A stretch of DNA of 58,016 nucleotides from Pleurotus ostreatus/Saccharomyces cerevisiae fusant (Eukaryota > Opisthokonta). Location: positions 1-58,016 of the forward strand of contig JAMQCK010000126.1 in NCBI GenBank assembly GCA_024196135.1. Reading direction: 5' to 3'. Positions 12,042 through 24,280 of this stretch are shown here, piece by piece (the first letter of the stretch is position 1; each line of letters begins with the position of its first letter). The notes beneath the pieces are model-generated. The model saw nothing but the letters and a program-made list of their open reading frames with translations, did not search any database and was not told the origin of the DNA. The position numbers and the translations under genes were made by a program.

Positions 12042-14515
12042 ATGCGCGCGCTCACCAAGTACGCGCTGCCCTGGCTGGCAGGCGCGCTCGGCGCCCTCGC
12101 ATACGAAGTTGACTTTCAGGACACGGACTACTCGCGCCAGATATGCAGCGGCATGTGGGGTGGCAAGGACACCTTCATCAACGGTGCGTGCGCGTGAATG
12201 TACCGAGTCTGAACGCGTAGTAAACGATTCGCAGTGACATTCGATGGATCCTCGCAAGGACAAGTCGCTATGGTGCACCATCTCACATCTTAACCCCACA
12301 TCTCCATCTTACACGTACGCCAGGTCATCTATGAGTGGGCGGACTGGCAGTACCTCGGAGTAGAGACATCCATCACCGAGGACTACCTCCCCGTAAGCCC
12401 ACCTCTATCCCCCTCCATCTCGTCCCGCTCAACACCCACCCTCGCATAGCAGAAAACCTACGTCTGCACCTCCAACGCCGCCCTCGCAGGCTTCTGTACA
12501 ACAGACCAGCTTGGCAGATTCATCATCGACCTCCCCGAGGGCAAGAACATCTCCGACACCAGCTTCTGGTCCGCGCGCGTGCAGCTCCCAGGCTCTACCT
12601 CCTCTGAGGGCTCATCCTCGTCCTCCGATGCATCGCCCGAACAATCTGTTGGTACTCTGTTCATCCACTCAGTCGCGCGCTGACTGTCCGCAGTCCGAAC
12701 GCGATTTGGCGTTGAGGCAAGAGAACTCGAGCCCGAGCGGGTTGTACACGTACACCGATCCCATCCAATACATCGTCCGCAACACGGGCTATTATTGCGT
12801 CGGTGCGTAGATCTTCCTGGGTGCCACGCTCCGTGTGGTCGCGCGAGCGACGGAACGTACTCAAATATACTACCCCCCTCAGCCATCGTTCCCATCTCTG
12901 TACAGTCTTCGCAAACTTCAGCGGATATCCGGTCAATTGAGGCTCGCCAAGATGCCAACCTCCTCTCACGCCAAGACGACGAAACCGATGTGCCCTACCA
13001 CCCTTCCTACAAGGGCACCGTCTTATTCCGCAACAAATTCGATGGCAAGTTGCCAGCTGCGGACTACCCGAAGGTCAACGTGCGTACTCAGCCTGTTGGA
13101 CAGCTAGGATATCACGTTGACCGTGCTACCTCACTATAGTTCTACTTTGCCATGTTCCTCGTCTACCTCGTCTTCGCCGGTGTCTGGGGTTGGTTGTGCT
13201 ACAAGCATAGAACAGAGTTGCTGCCAATTCAAGTAACCTTACGCCCTCTTGCAGCCTGTCGCGCTACTGACTGTCCCACAGTACTACCTATCCTCGCTCA
13301 TCGGCCTCATTGTCATCGAGATGCTCGCTAGCTGGGGTGCGTCGTTCCCTTCTCCCCTTCCTCCCATTCTCAAACTAACCACTGAACCCGGCTCCCAGCC
13401 TATTACCGCTACCTCAACGCCCACGGACGCGGCACCTCATCAACCATATTTCTCATCGTAGTCGCCATCCTTGACGCCGCGCGCAATTCCATGTCCTTCT
13501 TCATGCTGCTCGTCGTCTCGCTCGGCCTCAGCGTTGTGAGGGAGAGCCTGGGCCGCACGATGCTGAAGTGTCAGATCTTGGCCGGGGCGCATTTCGTGTT
13601 TGGAAGTAGGTGTTTGCTTTTGGGCTCAATGGGCATTTGACTGATCTATTCGTAGTCCTCTACGCCATCGGTATCGTCGAGCTCGAGCTCGAGTCGGCGT
13701 CGGCGCTCGTGCTGCTACTTTTCGTCATCCCGCTTGCGTTTACGCTGAGCGGCTTTTTGCTATGGATCATGTATGCGCTAAATGGTAAGCGGTTCACCTC
13801 CCTACGGTATCTCCTTCATGCCTATACTCACTTACCCGCTATAGGCACAATTAACGAGCTCCGTGCACGCAAGCAGCGCTATAAGCTACACATGTTTGAG
13901 CTTCTGCATAGGATCTTGCTCGGCGCTGTCGTCGTAATCATCATCTTCTTCGTGGTCTCTTCGTTCTCGTTCTCGGGCCGATTGGCAGAAGGTGAGCCCC
14001 CTTCTCCGCAGCTTTCAAGCGTCTACCAATTTCCTTTCCCCCAAGACTACTCCGCCAAATCCTGGCGCTCCCGCTGGTGGCTCCTCGACGGCTGGCTCGC
14101 ACTTCTCTACCTCGTCGCCTTCGCCGCCATCTCCTACCTCTGGCGCCCCTCCGAGCACAACCGCCGCCTCGCCATGTCCGAAGAACTCGCCCAGGACGAA
14201 GAAGACGCGGAGGACTACGACCTGGAGGCCCTCGAGCGCCGCGGCTACGGCCGCGCGCACGGGGAGGACGATGACGATGAGGACGGTCACCGTGGCAGGC
14301 GGCGAGATGACGATGAGGCGACGCTCGTTGGTGGGGCGAGTCGGGGCGCGCCTGGTCCTGTCGTTGGGGAGGACGCGGTGGTGTTCGAGATCGGGGACGA
14401 GGACGATGAGGACGACGATAAAACGCCGAAGAAGCGGGGGCATGCGGAGCGCCTGAGCGGCGAGCAGGGCAGGGGAGAGGAACGGCAGGGCCTGATGCGC
14501 GACCGCGATGACTAG
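12042..14515 (+). CDS. PTM1: PTM1/TMEM87-type seven-transmembrane protein
   Basis: A signal peptide (MRALTKYALPWLAGALGALA) leads a luminal domain with paired cysteines (ICSGMWG, YVCTSNAALAGFC, TGYYCV). Seven hydrophobic helices follow, starting at FYFAMFLVYLVFAGVWGWLC, with the family-typical segment ILDAARNSMSFFMLLVVSLG. The cytosolic tail is long and acidic (EDDDDEDG, EDDEDDDK). This is the layout of the lung-seven-transmembrane/PTM1 family, Golgi proteins linked to endosome-to-Golgi traffic and, for TMEM87 and GPR108 relatives, to possible GOLD-domain channel or receptor roles. There are about ten short introns. The gene is divergent from REV7 with a short shared promoter. Confidence 0.85.
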
Positions 14516-14764
14516 AGCGTCGTCGATAGGGGTCTGGTACCACCAATACCATGGCCCAGCCGTGTGTGTACATATGCTCTCACCGTCGCTCTCTCCGCTT
14601 TGCACTCGCTTGGCTCCTCGTCCACCTATCCCCAACCCTTACATGCACACCCCGCACGGACTCGCAGAAAATGCAGTATGCTTTGTCGCTGGTATTTATG
14701 CGGTGTATAGTATACAAATAGTACTGAGTAATGACAAGAAGACAACAGCAGAGCGAAAGGTAGA

Positions 14765-17700
14765 TCAATCCCGTATGCGGCCACTGTGGTGGCAAGGTTA
14801 GCCAAGAAAGACGATTAGGAAGGAGGGGATGTACGCACGTCGACGTGGTGTATAACCTTGGCGCGATGTTCATGGCCTGCAGCTCCTGGAAGAGCAGCTT
14901 CGCGGCGTAGGGGATGTAGAGCTGCGAGCACGCGGTCTTGTTCTTGCAAGCGCGGCATTCGAAGCTTTGCTTTTTCTGAGGAGAGTATCAGTCTACTATC
15001 ATTATCGTCAGGCACAGCTCGCTTACCAAGTTCGCAATAGCAGTGAGACCACAGCTGGAAGACCAGTCAGAAGATTATAGCCGAGGGTAAGACCGCCAGC
15101 ACTCACATATCGCAAACGTGCAGTCGGTACGCATCCGATGCGTCGAACAACCGCTCCTTCAAGAACCCAGCAATACCGTGCGAAATCATACAATCGCGCT
15201 CCATCTCTCCGAACCGCAGGCCACCGTCACGACTACGACCCTCCACCGGCTGGCGCGTCAAGATCTGCACCGGCCCTCTCGCGCGCGAGTGGATCTTGTC
15301 ATCCACCATATGCTTGAGACGCTGGTAGTACGTCGGGCCAAGGTACACCTGCGCCTGCAACTTCCGCCCCGTGTGCCCGTGGTACATGACCTCCAGCCCA
15401 CGCTGCTGGAAGCCCTTGCCCGCGAGGCTCTTCGACACCGCCTCGACCGTGAGGTCCGTGAACGGCGTCGCGTCGCCCTCGTTGCCGATAAGCGTCGCGA
15501 CCTTCGACAGCAGACACTCGACCAAGTGTCCAATGGTCATACGCGAGGGGATGGCGTGCGGGTTGATGACGATATCGGGCACAATACCCTGTGCGGTGAA
15601 CGGCATGTCCTCCTGGCGGTAGGTGATACCGATGGTACCCTTCTGACCGTGACGGGAGGCGAACTTGTCGCCGATCTGCGGGATACGGGTGGAGCGGACA
15701 CGAACGCGGATGAGCTTCTTGCCGTCCTCGTTCGTCGTGAGCAGGACCTGGTCGATGATACCGCTCTCCGTGCTCTTCAATGGCGTAGACACATCACGGC
15801 GAGTGTGGTTCTTCGTCCGCTGCCCGAGCTCCTCGCTGTCTGGCGGGATGGGTGCAGTCTTGCCGATGATGATATCCTCGCCGTTGACGCCCGTACCTGG
15901 AGCGATGAGACCATCGTCCTCCAGCTTGTCGTACGTGCCATGCTTCATGCGGAGGGTGTTGTCGCGCGAGGGCTTCTCGAACTCCTCCGTAGGCATCATG
16001 CCGACGCTCTTCTTCTCCATATCCGTGTATCCTCTGTAGTAGATACTACGGAAGAGGCCACGGTCGATGGAGCTCTGGTTCATGATGACGGAATCTTCCT
16101 GGTTGTAGCCACTGTAGCACAGGATAGCGACAATGGCATTCTGACCGGCAGGAAGTTCTCTGAACTTCAGGTACTCCATGGAGCGCGTCGTCGCGAGTGG
16201 CTTTTGCGGGTAGTAGAGGATGTTCGCCATGGTGTCCATGCGGAGGATGAAGTTCGTGAGGAAGATACCCATCGCTTGTTTACCCATAGCAGATTGGTAG
16301 GTGTTACGAGGAGACTAGAAGACGTCAGCGATGTAGCGTTAGACAAATGAGTGAGTCACGTACCTGATTGTGGTCGGGGAAGGGAATGATACTGGCACAG
16401 ATACCGAGGATCATACTGGGATGAATCTCGCAATGCGTCCAGGTATGCGTGTTCGCCATAGTATGCGCGACCTTGGTGGCAGTCATGTCGACCTCCTCCT
16501 CGGCCTGCTGAGCGGCGCGCTCCTCCGGCGTCATCCTCGAGTTCTCCAGGTCCTCAGGCGTCATGGCAATCATGACAGTCTCCTCCTCCTCCGCGTCCAG
16601 CAGCTCGATGATACCCTGCTTGACCAGCGAATCCCACTTCGCGCCTTGCGTCAGAGCATGCACGTGGTGCTTCTCGAGCAACAGCGACTGGTTCTCGACG
16701 ATGAAGAGCGGGCGACATACACGACCTGCGTCGGTGTACACGCGCAGCTCCTTCTCGCGGATATCCCGAACGACAGAGACCTCCTGGCTGATGTCGTCTT
16801 TTCTGCGTAGTCGGCGGATGGTCTCGACGAGCTTTGCCGGGTCGCGGTGAACGCCCATCCAGACGCCATTGACGAAGACCTTGGTGAAGGTTGCCTCCGA
16901 CGAGCGCGCGTTCTCCTCCAAGCTCTCCAAGTTCCACTCCTGCAAGAAGTCGATGACGGGTGCGGAGATGGAGCCGACGGAGATACAGGCCATGAGCGAC
17001 AAGTTCTTGACAAGACCGCAAGCCTGCCCTTCGGGGGTCTCGGCAGGGCAGACCATACCCCAGTGAGTGTTGTGCAGCTGACGAGGTTTGGCGATCTTGC
17101 CCTCACGTCCGAGTGGTGTGTTGCAACGACGAAGATGGGAGAGCGTCGACGCATATGTGTAACGGTTCAACACTTGGGAGACACCGGCCTTCGCCGCGCC
17201 AGCCTTCTTCTGGTCGCCCCAGTTGCCTGTAGCGAGGGAGTACTTCAAGCCCTGCGAGATCGTGTGGTGCTTGATTGCGAGGTTGAGGTTGAAGTCCTTG
17301 TTGGACTCGACGCACTAACACCGAATGAGCAATCATCCGATAAACGGAATGCTCACATACCTTCTGCAAGTAGCGGTACACATCCTTCGTCATCTTCCTG
17401 AAGAGCATACGGAAGAGACCAGCAAGCAGCGGGCCTGCCAAATCAAGACGCTTCTTCCCGAAGTGGTCACGGTCATCCAACTCTCTGCGCTCAAGGGCAG
17501 CAAGCAAAAGTCGGTGGACCATGTAACCGAAGAAGTAGGCCTTCTTAGACTCTGAACCCTCAGCCATAGAGACGTGCGGCAAGAGCTCCTTCTGCAGAAT
17601 CTCCTGCGCATACCGAACTCTACGCTCGCGGTTGAGACCGGTCGTCGTACCACGGTTGCCGATGAAGTCCAGGGCAACTTCACGCTCCTGGATGACGAAA

Positions 17701-18808
17701 CCGTCGTCGATACAAGGCTTGAGCAACTCGAGCATCTGCGGGTCGGTGCTCTCGTAGCAGATGTGGTCGAGGATGTCACGGTCGGAAATGACGTTCAGGG
17801 CGCGGAAGACAACCCAGATGGGGATGTCGACCTTGATGTAAGGGATGGTAGCCTTGATAACATTGCCCATCTTCAAGGCCGTCAGCAAGTCGCAAGAGAA
17901 AGAACAGATTGATCACGCACCGACCGCTCCTTCGTCCGGTGGAACATCTTCACTTGGAACTGACTGATCGTCTTGCCACCCTTCTCCACAGCACTACGAA
18001 TCTCGGCCAGGAAGTTTATGGGGGAGGGCTGAGCTTTAGCGAAGACGTAGACATGGTTCGTGGCCATGCGCTCCTGCGCAATCAAGACCTTCTCCGACCC
18101 GTTGATGATGAAGTACCCTCCGGAGTCGTAAGGGCACTCGTTGAGGTCGTAAATTTCTTGGTCGCTCAGCTTGTTGAGGATGCAGAACGCAGACCGCAAC
18201 ATGATCGGCACCTGGAAGGACTCTAGCACCGAAGGTATGCACGCATAACACTGTAGACGCACCTTGCCAATGTGGACCTTTTGAACCGCATTGCCCTCGT
18301 CCTCCTTCACAGTCCTCCAGATGGGTTCGCCCGCCTCGTCCAACTCGTCCGTGGCATGCAGAGTCTTCTGGCGCATTTCGATGTACAGCGGTGCGGCATA
18401 GGTGAGATTGCGCAGGCGAGCCTCTTGGGGGAAGACTGGGACAACCGAACCATCCGCTTCGGTGATCGTTGGTCTCGACAGGTAGATTTGGCCGAACTGA
18501 ATCTCAAAGCGCTTGCTCTGATCGAAGTCGCGTCCTGTATGCTGCTCCGCCTGGTCCAGGATGAGTTCCGGGTTCTCGTCCACGAGCTCTTGCATCGTGT
18601 TCTGAATGAACTCATCGAAAGAGTCGAGCTGTTGTCGCACGAGACCCTTCTCATCGAAGAAACTGGAGATGACGGTCCAACAGTCTTCTTGCGTTATGCT
18701 GTTGTCGTCCTCGTCCTCGTACTCCATCGGCATGTCATTCGTGTACGCATCTTGAGAGTAGGCATCCTGCGAGTAGTCGTACGCTCGAGGTAAAGGTGTC
18801 AATATCAT
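14765..18808 (-). CDS. RPB2: RNA polymerase II second-largest subunit
   Basis: About seven exons encode a full-length RPB2 of roughly 1,250 residues. Landmarks include the protrusion/lobe start ([20 protein letters not shown]), the fork and hybrid-binding region ([20 protein letters not shown]), the active-site segment [48 protein letters not shown], and the clamp zinc site CRACKNKT. The last intron (about 14780-14837) restores the family ending LYTTSTGRIRD with TGA at 14765-14767. It is a universal nuclear housekeeping gene and a standard fungal phylogenetic marker. Its linkage to the HD locus, about 10 kb away, is noted as a finding. Confidence 0.97.
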
Positions 18809-19222
18809 CGTGGACGCGTCGCGCTTATGGTAAGGTACCTTGGCTCATTTATGCCCAGTTCTCTTTTCCAAGCAGGTCCTGTCCTAAGTTCTACCAGTGG
18901 GAAAGGGGGCAGCAAGCAATCTGATGATTATGCGAAGCGGAAGACGTTTGCCACCACCGAGAACGTGAGCGTCGAGAACAAGGTCCTCGATTTGTTTGTG
19001 TTGACAAACCCGGTCGGACGTCGGTGCGAGTAGCCACGTGCTCTCGGCTGACTCCGATTTGGACCCACAAGTTGTCACAGCAAGTTCAACGTTGCCACAG
19101 TCAGCTTTACAAAGCACGCTCGAACTCGAAAGCCTCGTCTACATATGCGTGTATAGTTACATATGTACATGTATAGGTGTGTCGGCACGGTGGATGGACT
19201 TCTTCAAAATTCTTTTACAATT
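18809..19222. other. Promoter region of RPB2
   Basis: This gap separates two minus-strand genes and should contain the RPB2 promoter and the 3' UTR of the ketosamine kinase. I see no repeat, RNA gene or convincing exon. Confidence 0.35.
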
Positions 19223-20378
19223 TTACAGCTTCGCCTTCAGCAACGTGTTCATCTTTGATAGTGCGCTGGACGCATATCCACCCTGCAAGAAATGTAGTTA
19301 TGGCATAACGCATTTGCAGCTGAATCCACTTACCCCGAACAGCACCGTGTGGTTGAGATAATGGAACATCTCGTACAGTTCCATTCGCAACTCGTACTGG
19401 TCTACAGGCTCCGCCTTCGGGAAGTGCTTGTGATATGTGGCGTAGAATGAGCGAGGAAAGCCACCGAATACTCGTGCAATGGCGAGGCTGTATTGATGTT
19501 AGCGTATTGCTCCACATAATGACTACTCTCGATACACGCACTCGAACTCATTGTGGCCATAAAATGACGACGGATCGAAGATCGCTGGCTCCCCCGTATT
19601 TCTATCCGTTCCAGCGTTCCCGCTCTGCATATTAGGACGCCTGTAGCACGATCCTTGACTGGCCCGACGGCTTACCCATAGATCACCATGCAGGATCACT
19701 GGCTCGACCTTGAGAGGGCCTAAGACCGTCGGTGAGTGACGACGATGCCACATATGGCGATGCGCACTCACCAAGAAGCTTCGGGATCACGCTGGGTAGA
19801 TGATCTCAGCGCAGGCTCCACGACTCCAGATGAAGCACTCACGTCTTCCGCACTTGCTCCCCCTTGCTCACCAGCTCACCAAAGCGCTGCCCCTTCAACG
19901 CGTCCAACAACTCCCCAATCTTGTCACTAAACAGCTCCTCCCACGTCGGGAACCATCCGTTCCTCATTCTCGTCGCTCCACAGTACGTCGGCACCTCGAA
20001 GCCGAACTGGCCATTCGGGCTGGTGTGTCGATGCAGTTTCGTCCCCATCAGCTCCCCCAGGCGAATGCCCGCCCCCTCCGTCAAGGACCCAATGTTTTTA
20101 TACTCCGACACGAAGTACGGTCGCCCATCGGTGACACCGTGAGCAAAGACCTTCGGTATGAGCTCAGGGCACCCTTCGGCTAGCGCCAGCAAGCTCTGTG
20201 CCTCTCCCTCAAATTGTTCCGCCTCAGAAGCGGAACCCACCTTGGCGAAGTAGTCCTTGCCATTGTTGGACGAGATCTTGGGAAGCGAGCCATGGAATTC
20301 TGCTCCCGGCTCGATGCGGTTGAGCTCCTCCATGAGGTTGTTCAGCAAGTTCTGCGGGATGCTTCTTCTGAACGGCAT
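19223..20378 (-). CDS. Fructosamine/ketosamine-3-kinase
   Basis: Five or so exons give a protein of about 300 residues, normal for the Fructosamin_kin family. The N-lobe has DYFAKVGSASEAEQFEGEA (ATP lysine), and the catalytic loop HGDLWSGNAG is rebuilt across an intron. It is followed by IFDPSSFYGHNEFELA, where the metal-binding Asp and the family-typical FYGHNEFE motif sit. The tail runs through YHKHFPKAEP to ALSKMNTLLKAKL. Family members phosphorylate sugar amines on glycated proteins, which then lose the adduct; this deglycation repair is the expected role. I start at the ATG at 20378 because the homology begins there; upstream sequence in the same frame lacks conservation. Confidence 0.9.
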
Positions 20379-20625
20379 GTCTGCGAAGTAGATGAGGAAG
20401 GAGGAGACGCAGGTAGTGGTCGAATACAAGGTGCAGTGGGTCGCGGCTGGCCTAAGTACCTGAAGTTCAGATGATGTCATGGTCGAGGTGGTAGAGTCGG
20501 GCCGAGGGTTCCGCGCCACATATCCCCATCAACCTCCACTTCCCGCTCATAATGCCAGGTAATTCCATAAAAATACACACTGTTGCCCGTGCGGATACAG
20601 ATGACGACCTATAGTTGACCAGTAC

Positions 20626-21785
20626 TCACTGAGATTGCCCAAGGTACTTGGGCACTACCTCATGCACGCTCGTCAGCTTGTGCTTCTGAGTGGCCAGCAA
20701 GTCCGCGAAGGAAGAGGCCGGACATGTCGATGTATCGCTGACGATGTTGTCATACTTCAAAGTTTCTACCTATATGACCTTGTTAGTCGTCAAATGCTAC
20801 AGAATGACGGCGCATCCGTACCTGGTCTCTTGTCACCGTGAAGAGGTTCTCTGGCAATTGCTCGAGAACCGCGCCCTGCATTTTGCCTAGTGCGAATGGC
20901 AGACTAATGACAGGGCGCGTTCGACCACTGTACTTGACTACAAGCTCCATGATCTCGCGCCAGGTGAAGACTACGATTATACATCAGTGACGACGTTATG
21001 CGTTAGAAAGGCTGAGGTGCTCACTTTCTGGTCCACCCGCCTCGAATATCTTTCCTGCGACACGAGCGTCCATACCACGATTTCGCCTCGAGATGATCTC
21101 GACTGCCTTGGCAATGTCGTCCACGAACACAGGCTGAAACCTGGCTGTTCCGCCCCCGAATGCGGGAAGGAAGGGGAGGTACTTGGATAGCGTGGCAAAG
21201 CGCTGGTAAATGTTAGCTACGAACAAATCACTTGTCGGCAGGGATACACACATTGAAGAACGAATCTTCAGGACCGAAGACCAAGCTCGGTCGAATGATG
21301 GTCGCATCGGGGCAGACCTCGAGAACGGCGCGCTCGCCTAAGCCCTTCGACTTGGCGTAGAGGATAGGACTGTTCTCATCCGCGCCAATGGCACTGATAT
21401 GAATGAGCTTCGCCCCAACGTCGTGCGCGACTTGCGCAACGTTGCGCGCGCCATGGATGTGGATCTCCTCAAACTGCTTCCATGTTCCGTTGAGGATGCC
21501 AACGAGCGACACGACAACGCTAGCGTCCTTGAAGATGGGTCTGAGCGAGTCGATCTTTCGTATGTCGGCTGCTTGGGATGGGAGGAGCTTGTCCTTCTGG
21601 ATGAGTGGACGCAGAGTCGCGTCGAGCTTGTCTGCGGACCTCGAGATCCCCTGGACTGGGCGAGTTGCGGAGACGGCGCGTGCGATGTGGGTTCCTGGTC
21701 AACTGTCAGCAAACAGGAAGTATATGCGCGCAGAGTACGCACCTAGAAAACCCGCTCCGCATATGACTGCCTTGCCGGTAGACAT
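20626..21785 (-). CDS. NADH:ubiquinone oxidoreductase 39-kDa subunit (NDUFA9/NUO-40 type)
   Basis: An atypical short-chain dehydrogenase with a Rossmann start VICGAGFLGTHIAR (nucleotide-binding Gly-rich loop), VVVSLVGILNG, the HISAIGADENSPILYAKSKG segment and the structural stretch ATIIRPSLVFGPEDSFFN. These match the accessory complex I subunit that binds NADPH structurally at the matrix arm. About five exons; start ATG at 21785, stop TGA at 20626-20628. A Tyr/Lys pair (YAKSKG) replaces the active-site YxxxK, as is usual in this non-catalytic family. It is one of three minus-strand genes in a row with RPB2 and the ketosamine kinase. Confidence 0.87.
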
Positions 21786-22201
21786 GTTGGGCGGTGATAC
21801 GGACAGTGAGGGCGTCGATGCTGGTAGGAAGAGGTGAATGTTGCTGACAAGCCGCTACGTACAGTCTTCGCGTCGTATGAGATCGCGTGCCGCCGGTCAG
21901 TAGGCTATCGCGTAGCACGCGACCATGACGTCGATGCCAAAAGAACAATAGACGCGACGTCCCGAGTTCGCTTCTGGCACTAGTCCTCGAGCAACAAGCA
22001 GCGGTGTCCTGAGCCGCGCAAAAGATGGAGGTCTGCAAACGTATGCAGCCTTCGAGACACAAAGGACCCGTACGGAAACATCGCGCCTTTGAGACGAAAG
22101 CAAGCACCTTGATTCCCATGCACGCAAACGGGGCACATACAAGTACAGCGAGATAAAGGAAGAGAAGACCACAGATAGCACGGCGCAAAGCAAGCACGAC
22201 A
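21786..22201. other. Intergenic region between complex I subunit and CstF-like gene
   Basis: Probable promoter of the complex I gene and 3' end of the CstF-like gene. Nothing else is recognisable. Confidence 0.3.
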
Positions 22202-23029
22202 TCACATTGGAAGACCAAGCGTAGTCCGCTAGAGAACAAAGGTGCATCAGACGCACTGTGAGGTCCCGTAAAGCGGTCAACTCACGAGCTGTATCACATT
22301 CGTCCGCTCAGCTGGTGGGAGGGCGGCGATTTGATCCGGGGTAAGAGAAAGGAGTTGCACGACCAGTGCCTAAGGGAACGGTGAGCAGATAGCGCCTGAG
22401 GTTGAGGCGGGACGTACCTTCTGATCGTCCGGTATAGACGCCAACATGTTCGCCACACTGGCGGCGGCAGGAGTGGACAGAGGGGCTGGCGGTGGAGCAG
22501 GCTGTTGATAGCCGCCGTAACCTCCGCCGTACGTCTGCGTGGGTGTAGGGGTATGGGCAGCCGGGTATGAGGAAGACGCTGCATAACGGCCTTGTCCGTT
22601 CGCGTAAGAAGGTGGTTGAGGGGGATATGAGGTCGGAGGTGTAGGCGTGCGGTAATCCGCCTGAGGCTGGACGTATGGAGGTATGGCGCTGGCGACTGGG
22701 GGAACGGGCGCTGCTGCTGGTCCCGGCGCGCCGGTGCCAGATGGTCCAAGGCTTGTCAAGGTTCTCTGCATTCGGTGTGAGCAGAGAAAGTAGCGACAAA
22801 CAAAGGACTCACCTGGAAAACATCTATATCTATAGCATTCATAGATACCATGAGTGTGATGAGCGCATACGCGATCTGCGGCTGGGCATTGAGGATCTGT
22901 CGCGCGGCGTCTGGCGTAGTTTTCTGTTCAATCTGAGCGCGAGCACGTACTAGCACCTAGTGTACCCACCTTGAGCTGCATCAAAAGCTCCAGGAGCTGC
23001 TCAGTCGCGAGGGTAGGACTTGTCGACAT
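22202..23029 (-). CDS. CstF-64/RNA15-like hinge and C-domain protein lacking an RRM
   Basis: Start MSTSPTLATEQLLELLMQLK at 23029. The second exon reads TTPDAARQILNAQPQIAYAL, which is the CSTF2 hinge signature (the part that binds CstF-77 and symplekin). A Pro/Tyr/Gln-rich linker follows, and the last exons give LLSLTPDQIAALPPAERTNV, the small three-helix CstF-64 C-terminal domain, ending RTTLGLPM. An RNA-recognition motif, which normally precedes the hinge, is absent, and none is seen in the 1.4 kb upstream. It may be a stand-alone 3'-end-processing scaffold. The last intron (to about 22229) is chosen because it gives the family-like ending. Confidence 0.75.
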
Positions 23030-23797
23030 GACCGTTCGGAGGAATAGGCGCGCGTGCCTTCGATCAAATTTGGGGAGGCTATCCCATGGCGCTCTCACTC
23101 TCCCTTTGTTCGACCTACCTCCGCGCTTCTCGCCTTCGCAGTCACTGCCGCGCCAAGAGAATATGTGTGTCCGTGAGTGCCTCACAGAGGGTATGGAGAG
23201 CTTGCTATGACATGCAAGACTTATCCTGAGGGTGTCTCAGAAAGGTAATGGCGAGGTGGGCATACAATAGTTTCAAGTCAGCATGTCCTTGGGTCTTGCT
23301 ACGACCTAGATCTAAACCAATAGGAGATATGTGACATGAGGTTGAACTTACGCAGAGTTAACGGTGCCCCCGTCGATTATCCCGACAGGCTTCCCCAGCA
23401 TTGCGCTCACGAAAAAGGGTGAGTAAGAGCTCGAGGTGGTGAAGGACACGCTTCGCATGTCCAAGCCCGGCTTGAGCGGGAAGTCCGGCGCTTGCCGGTG
23501 CGCAGGGCTTCTCATGTGTGACTGGGTTATGGCCCACGTCTGATCTCGGTACACCGGAAATGCGTGGCGAAGGAGACCTTCACCAACTGTGAACGTGACG
23601 CAGGGGTGGGCAAGGCCGACACGATCAAGCGTGCGATGGTGGGGTCCTTACCTGCAGTCGGGCCTCGTGCAGTCAAAGGTGACTGAGCGGTTTCTGAGGA
23701 TGTTGTAGGTCATGTCTGATCTGAGGTGCTGACAGAAAGCCCCTCGGGAGGCGAGCCCTAATCCCGATGCACCGAAGGGATCTTCATAAGTTCGCAA

Positions 23798-23909
23798 TAG
23801 ACCGTATTTGCACCAGGATATATTAGCGAATTTTGCACCGATCGCCCATAGAGAACAATGGGATTCGCATGCAAAATGGGTCGATATATATCGGTGCAAA
23901 TACGGTCTA
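23798..23909. repeat. Long inverted repeat / hairpin, possibly a short MITE-like element
   Basis: The 17-nt arm TAGACCGTATTTGCACC (23798-23814) is perfectly complementary to 23893-23909. Pairing continues inward with gaps (for example ATATAT against ATATAT, ATTTTGCA against TGCAAAAT), leaving a small loop near 23850. The RNA would fold into a stem of roughly 50 pairs. It could be a terminal-inverted-repeat remnant or a transcribed hairpin; nothing in it codes for protein. Confidence 0.75.
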
Positions 23910-24154
23910 ATGAGAAACAGCCATAAAGCCGGTTTGAGGAACAGACCTCAGGCACTCAGGACAGATATTTACAGTGAAGAGGTATACTTGAAGTGAAGTG
24001 GATTTCTACAGCAGTTTCAAGCACGTGGGATGTAGAGTCATCGCCAAACGGATGCAAGACACGGCAGCGACCATCAACGGGTGTGGAGGGCGACGCGCCG
24101 AAGTGAGCTCTCGGAAGACGCCGAGCCCCGTTCGCGGCGATACGGACCGACGGG

Positions 24155-24169
24155 CCTAACCCTAACCCC
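24155..24169. repeat. Interstitial telomere-like repeat
   Basis: CCTAACCCTAACCCC matches two copies of CCCTAA, the complement of the TTAGGG telomere repeat used by most fungi. It lies between two copies of AGCCCCGTTCG at 24124 and 24171. With only two units, chance is possible. Confidence 0.4.
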
Positions 24170-24226
24170 AAGCCCCGTTCGTGGGAACGTCGTCCATCGT
24201 CACGTGAGTGGATTCTGAGCGTCGAC

Positions 24227-24280
24227 CTAAACTGAGGGGAGCAAGCTCCCCAACTAAACTGAGGGGAGCAAGCTCCCCAA
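24227..24280. repeat. Perfect 27-bp tandem duplication with internal palindrome
   Basis: Two adjacent identical 27-bp copies, 24227-24253 and 24254-24280. Each contains GGGGAGCAAGCTCCCC, a palindrome with a 7-bp stem around AA. The copies are identical, so the duplication is recent or conserved. Confidence 0.9.

Noticed and set aside
13941..14635. Long antisense open frames opposite the PTM1 tail and similar shadows over RPB2, the ABC1 kinase and the glycogenin-like gene
   Set aside because: They are mirror frames of GC-rich or repetitive coding sequence, with Arg-rich composition and no motifs.
24155..24169. True chromosome end or telomere
   Set aside because: Only two hexamers, with ordinary genes on both sides.
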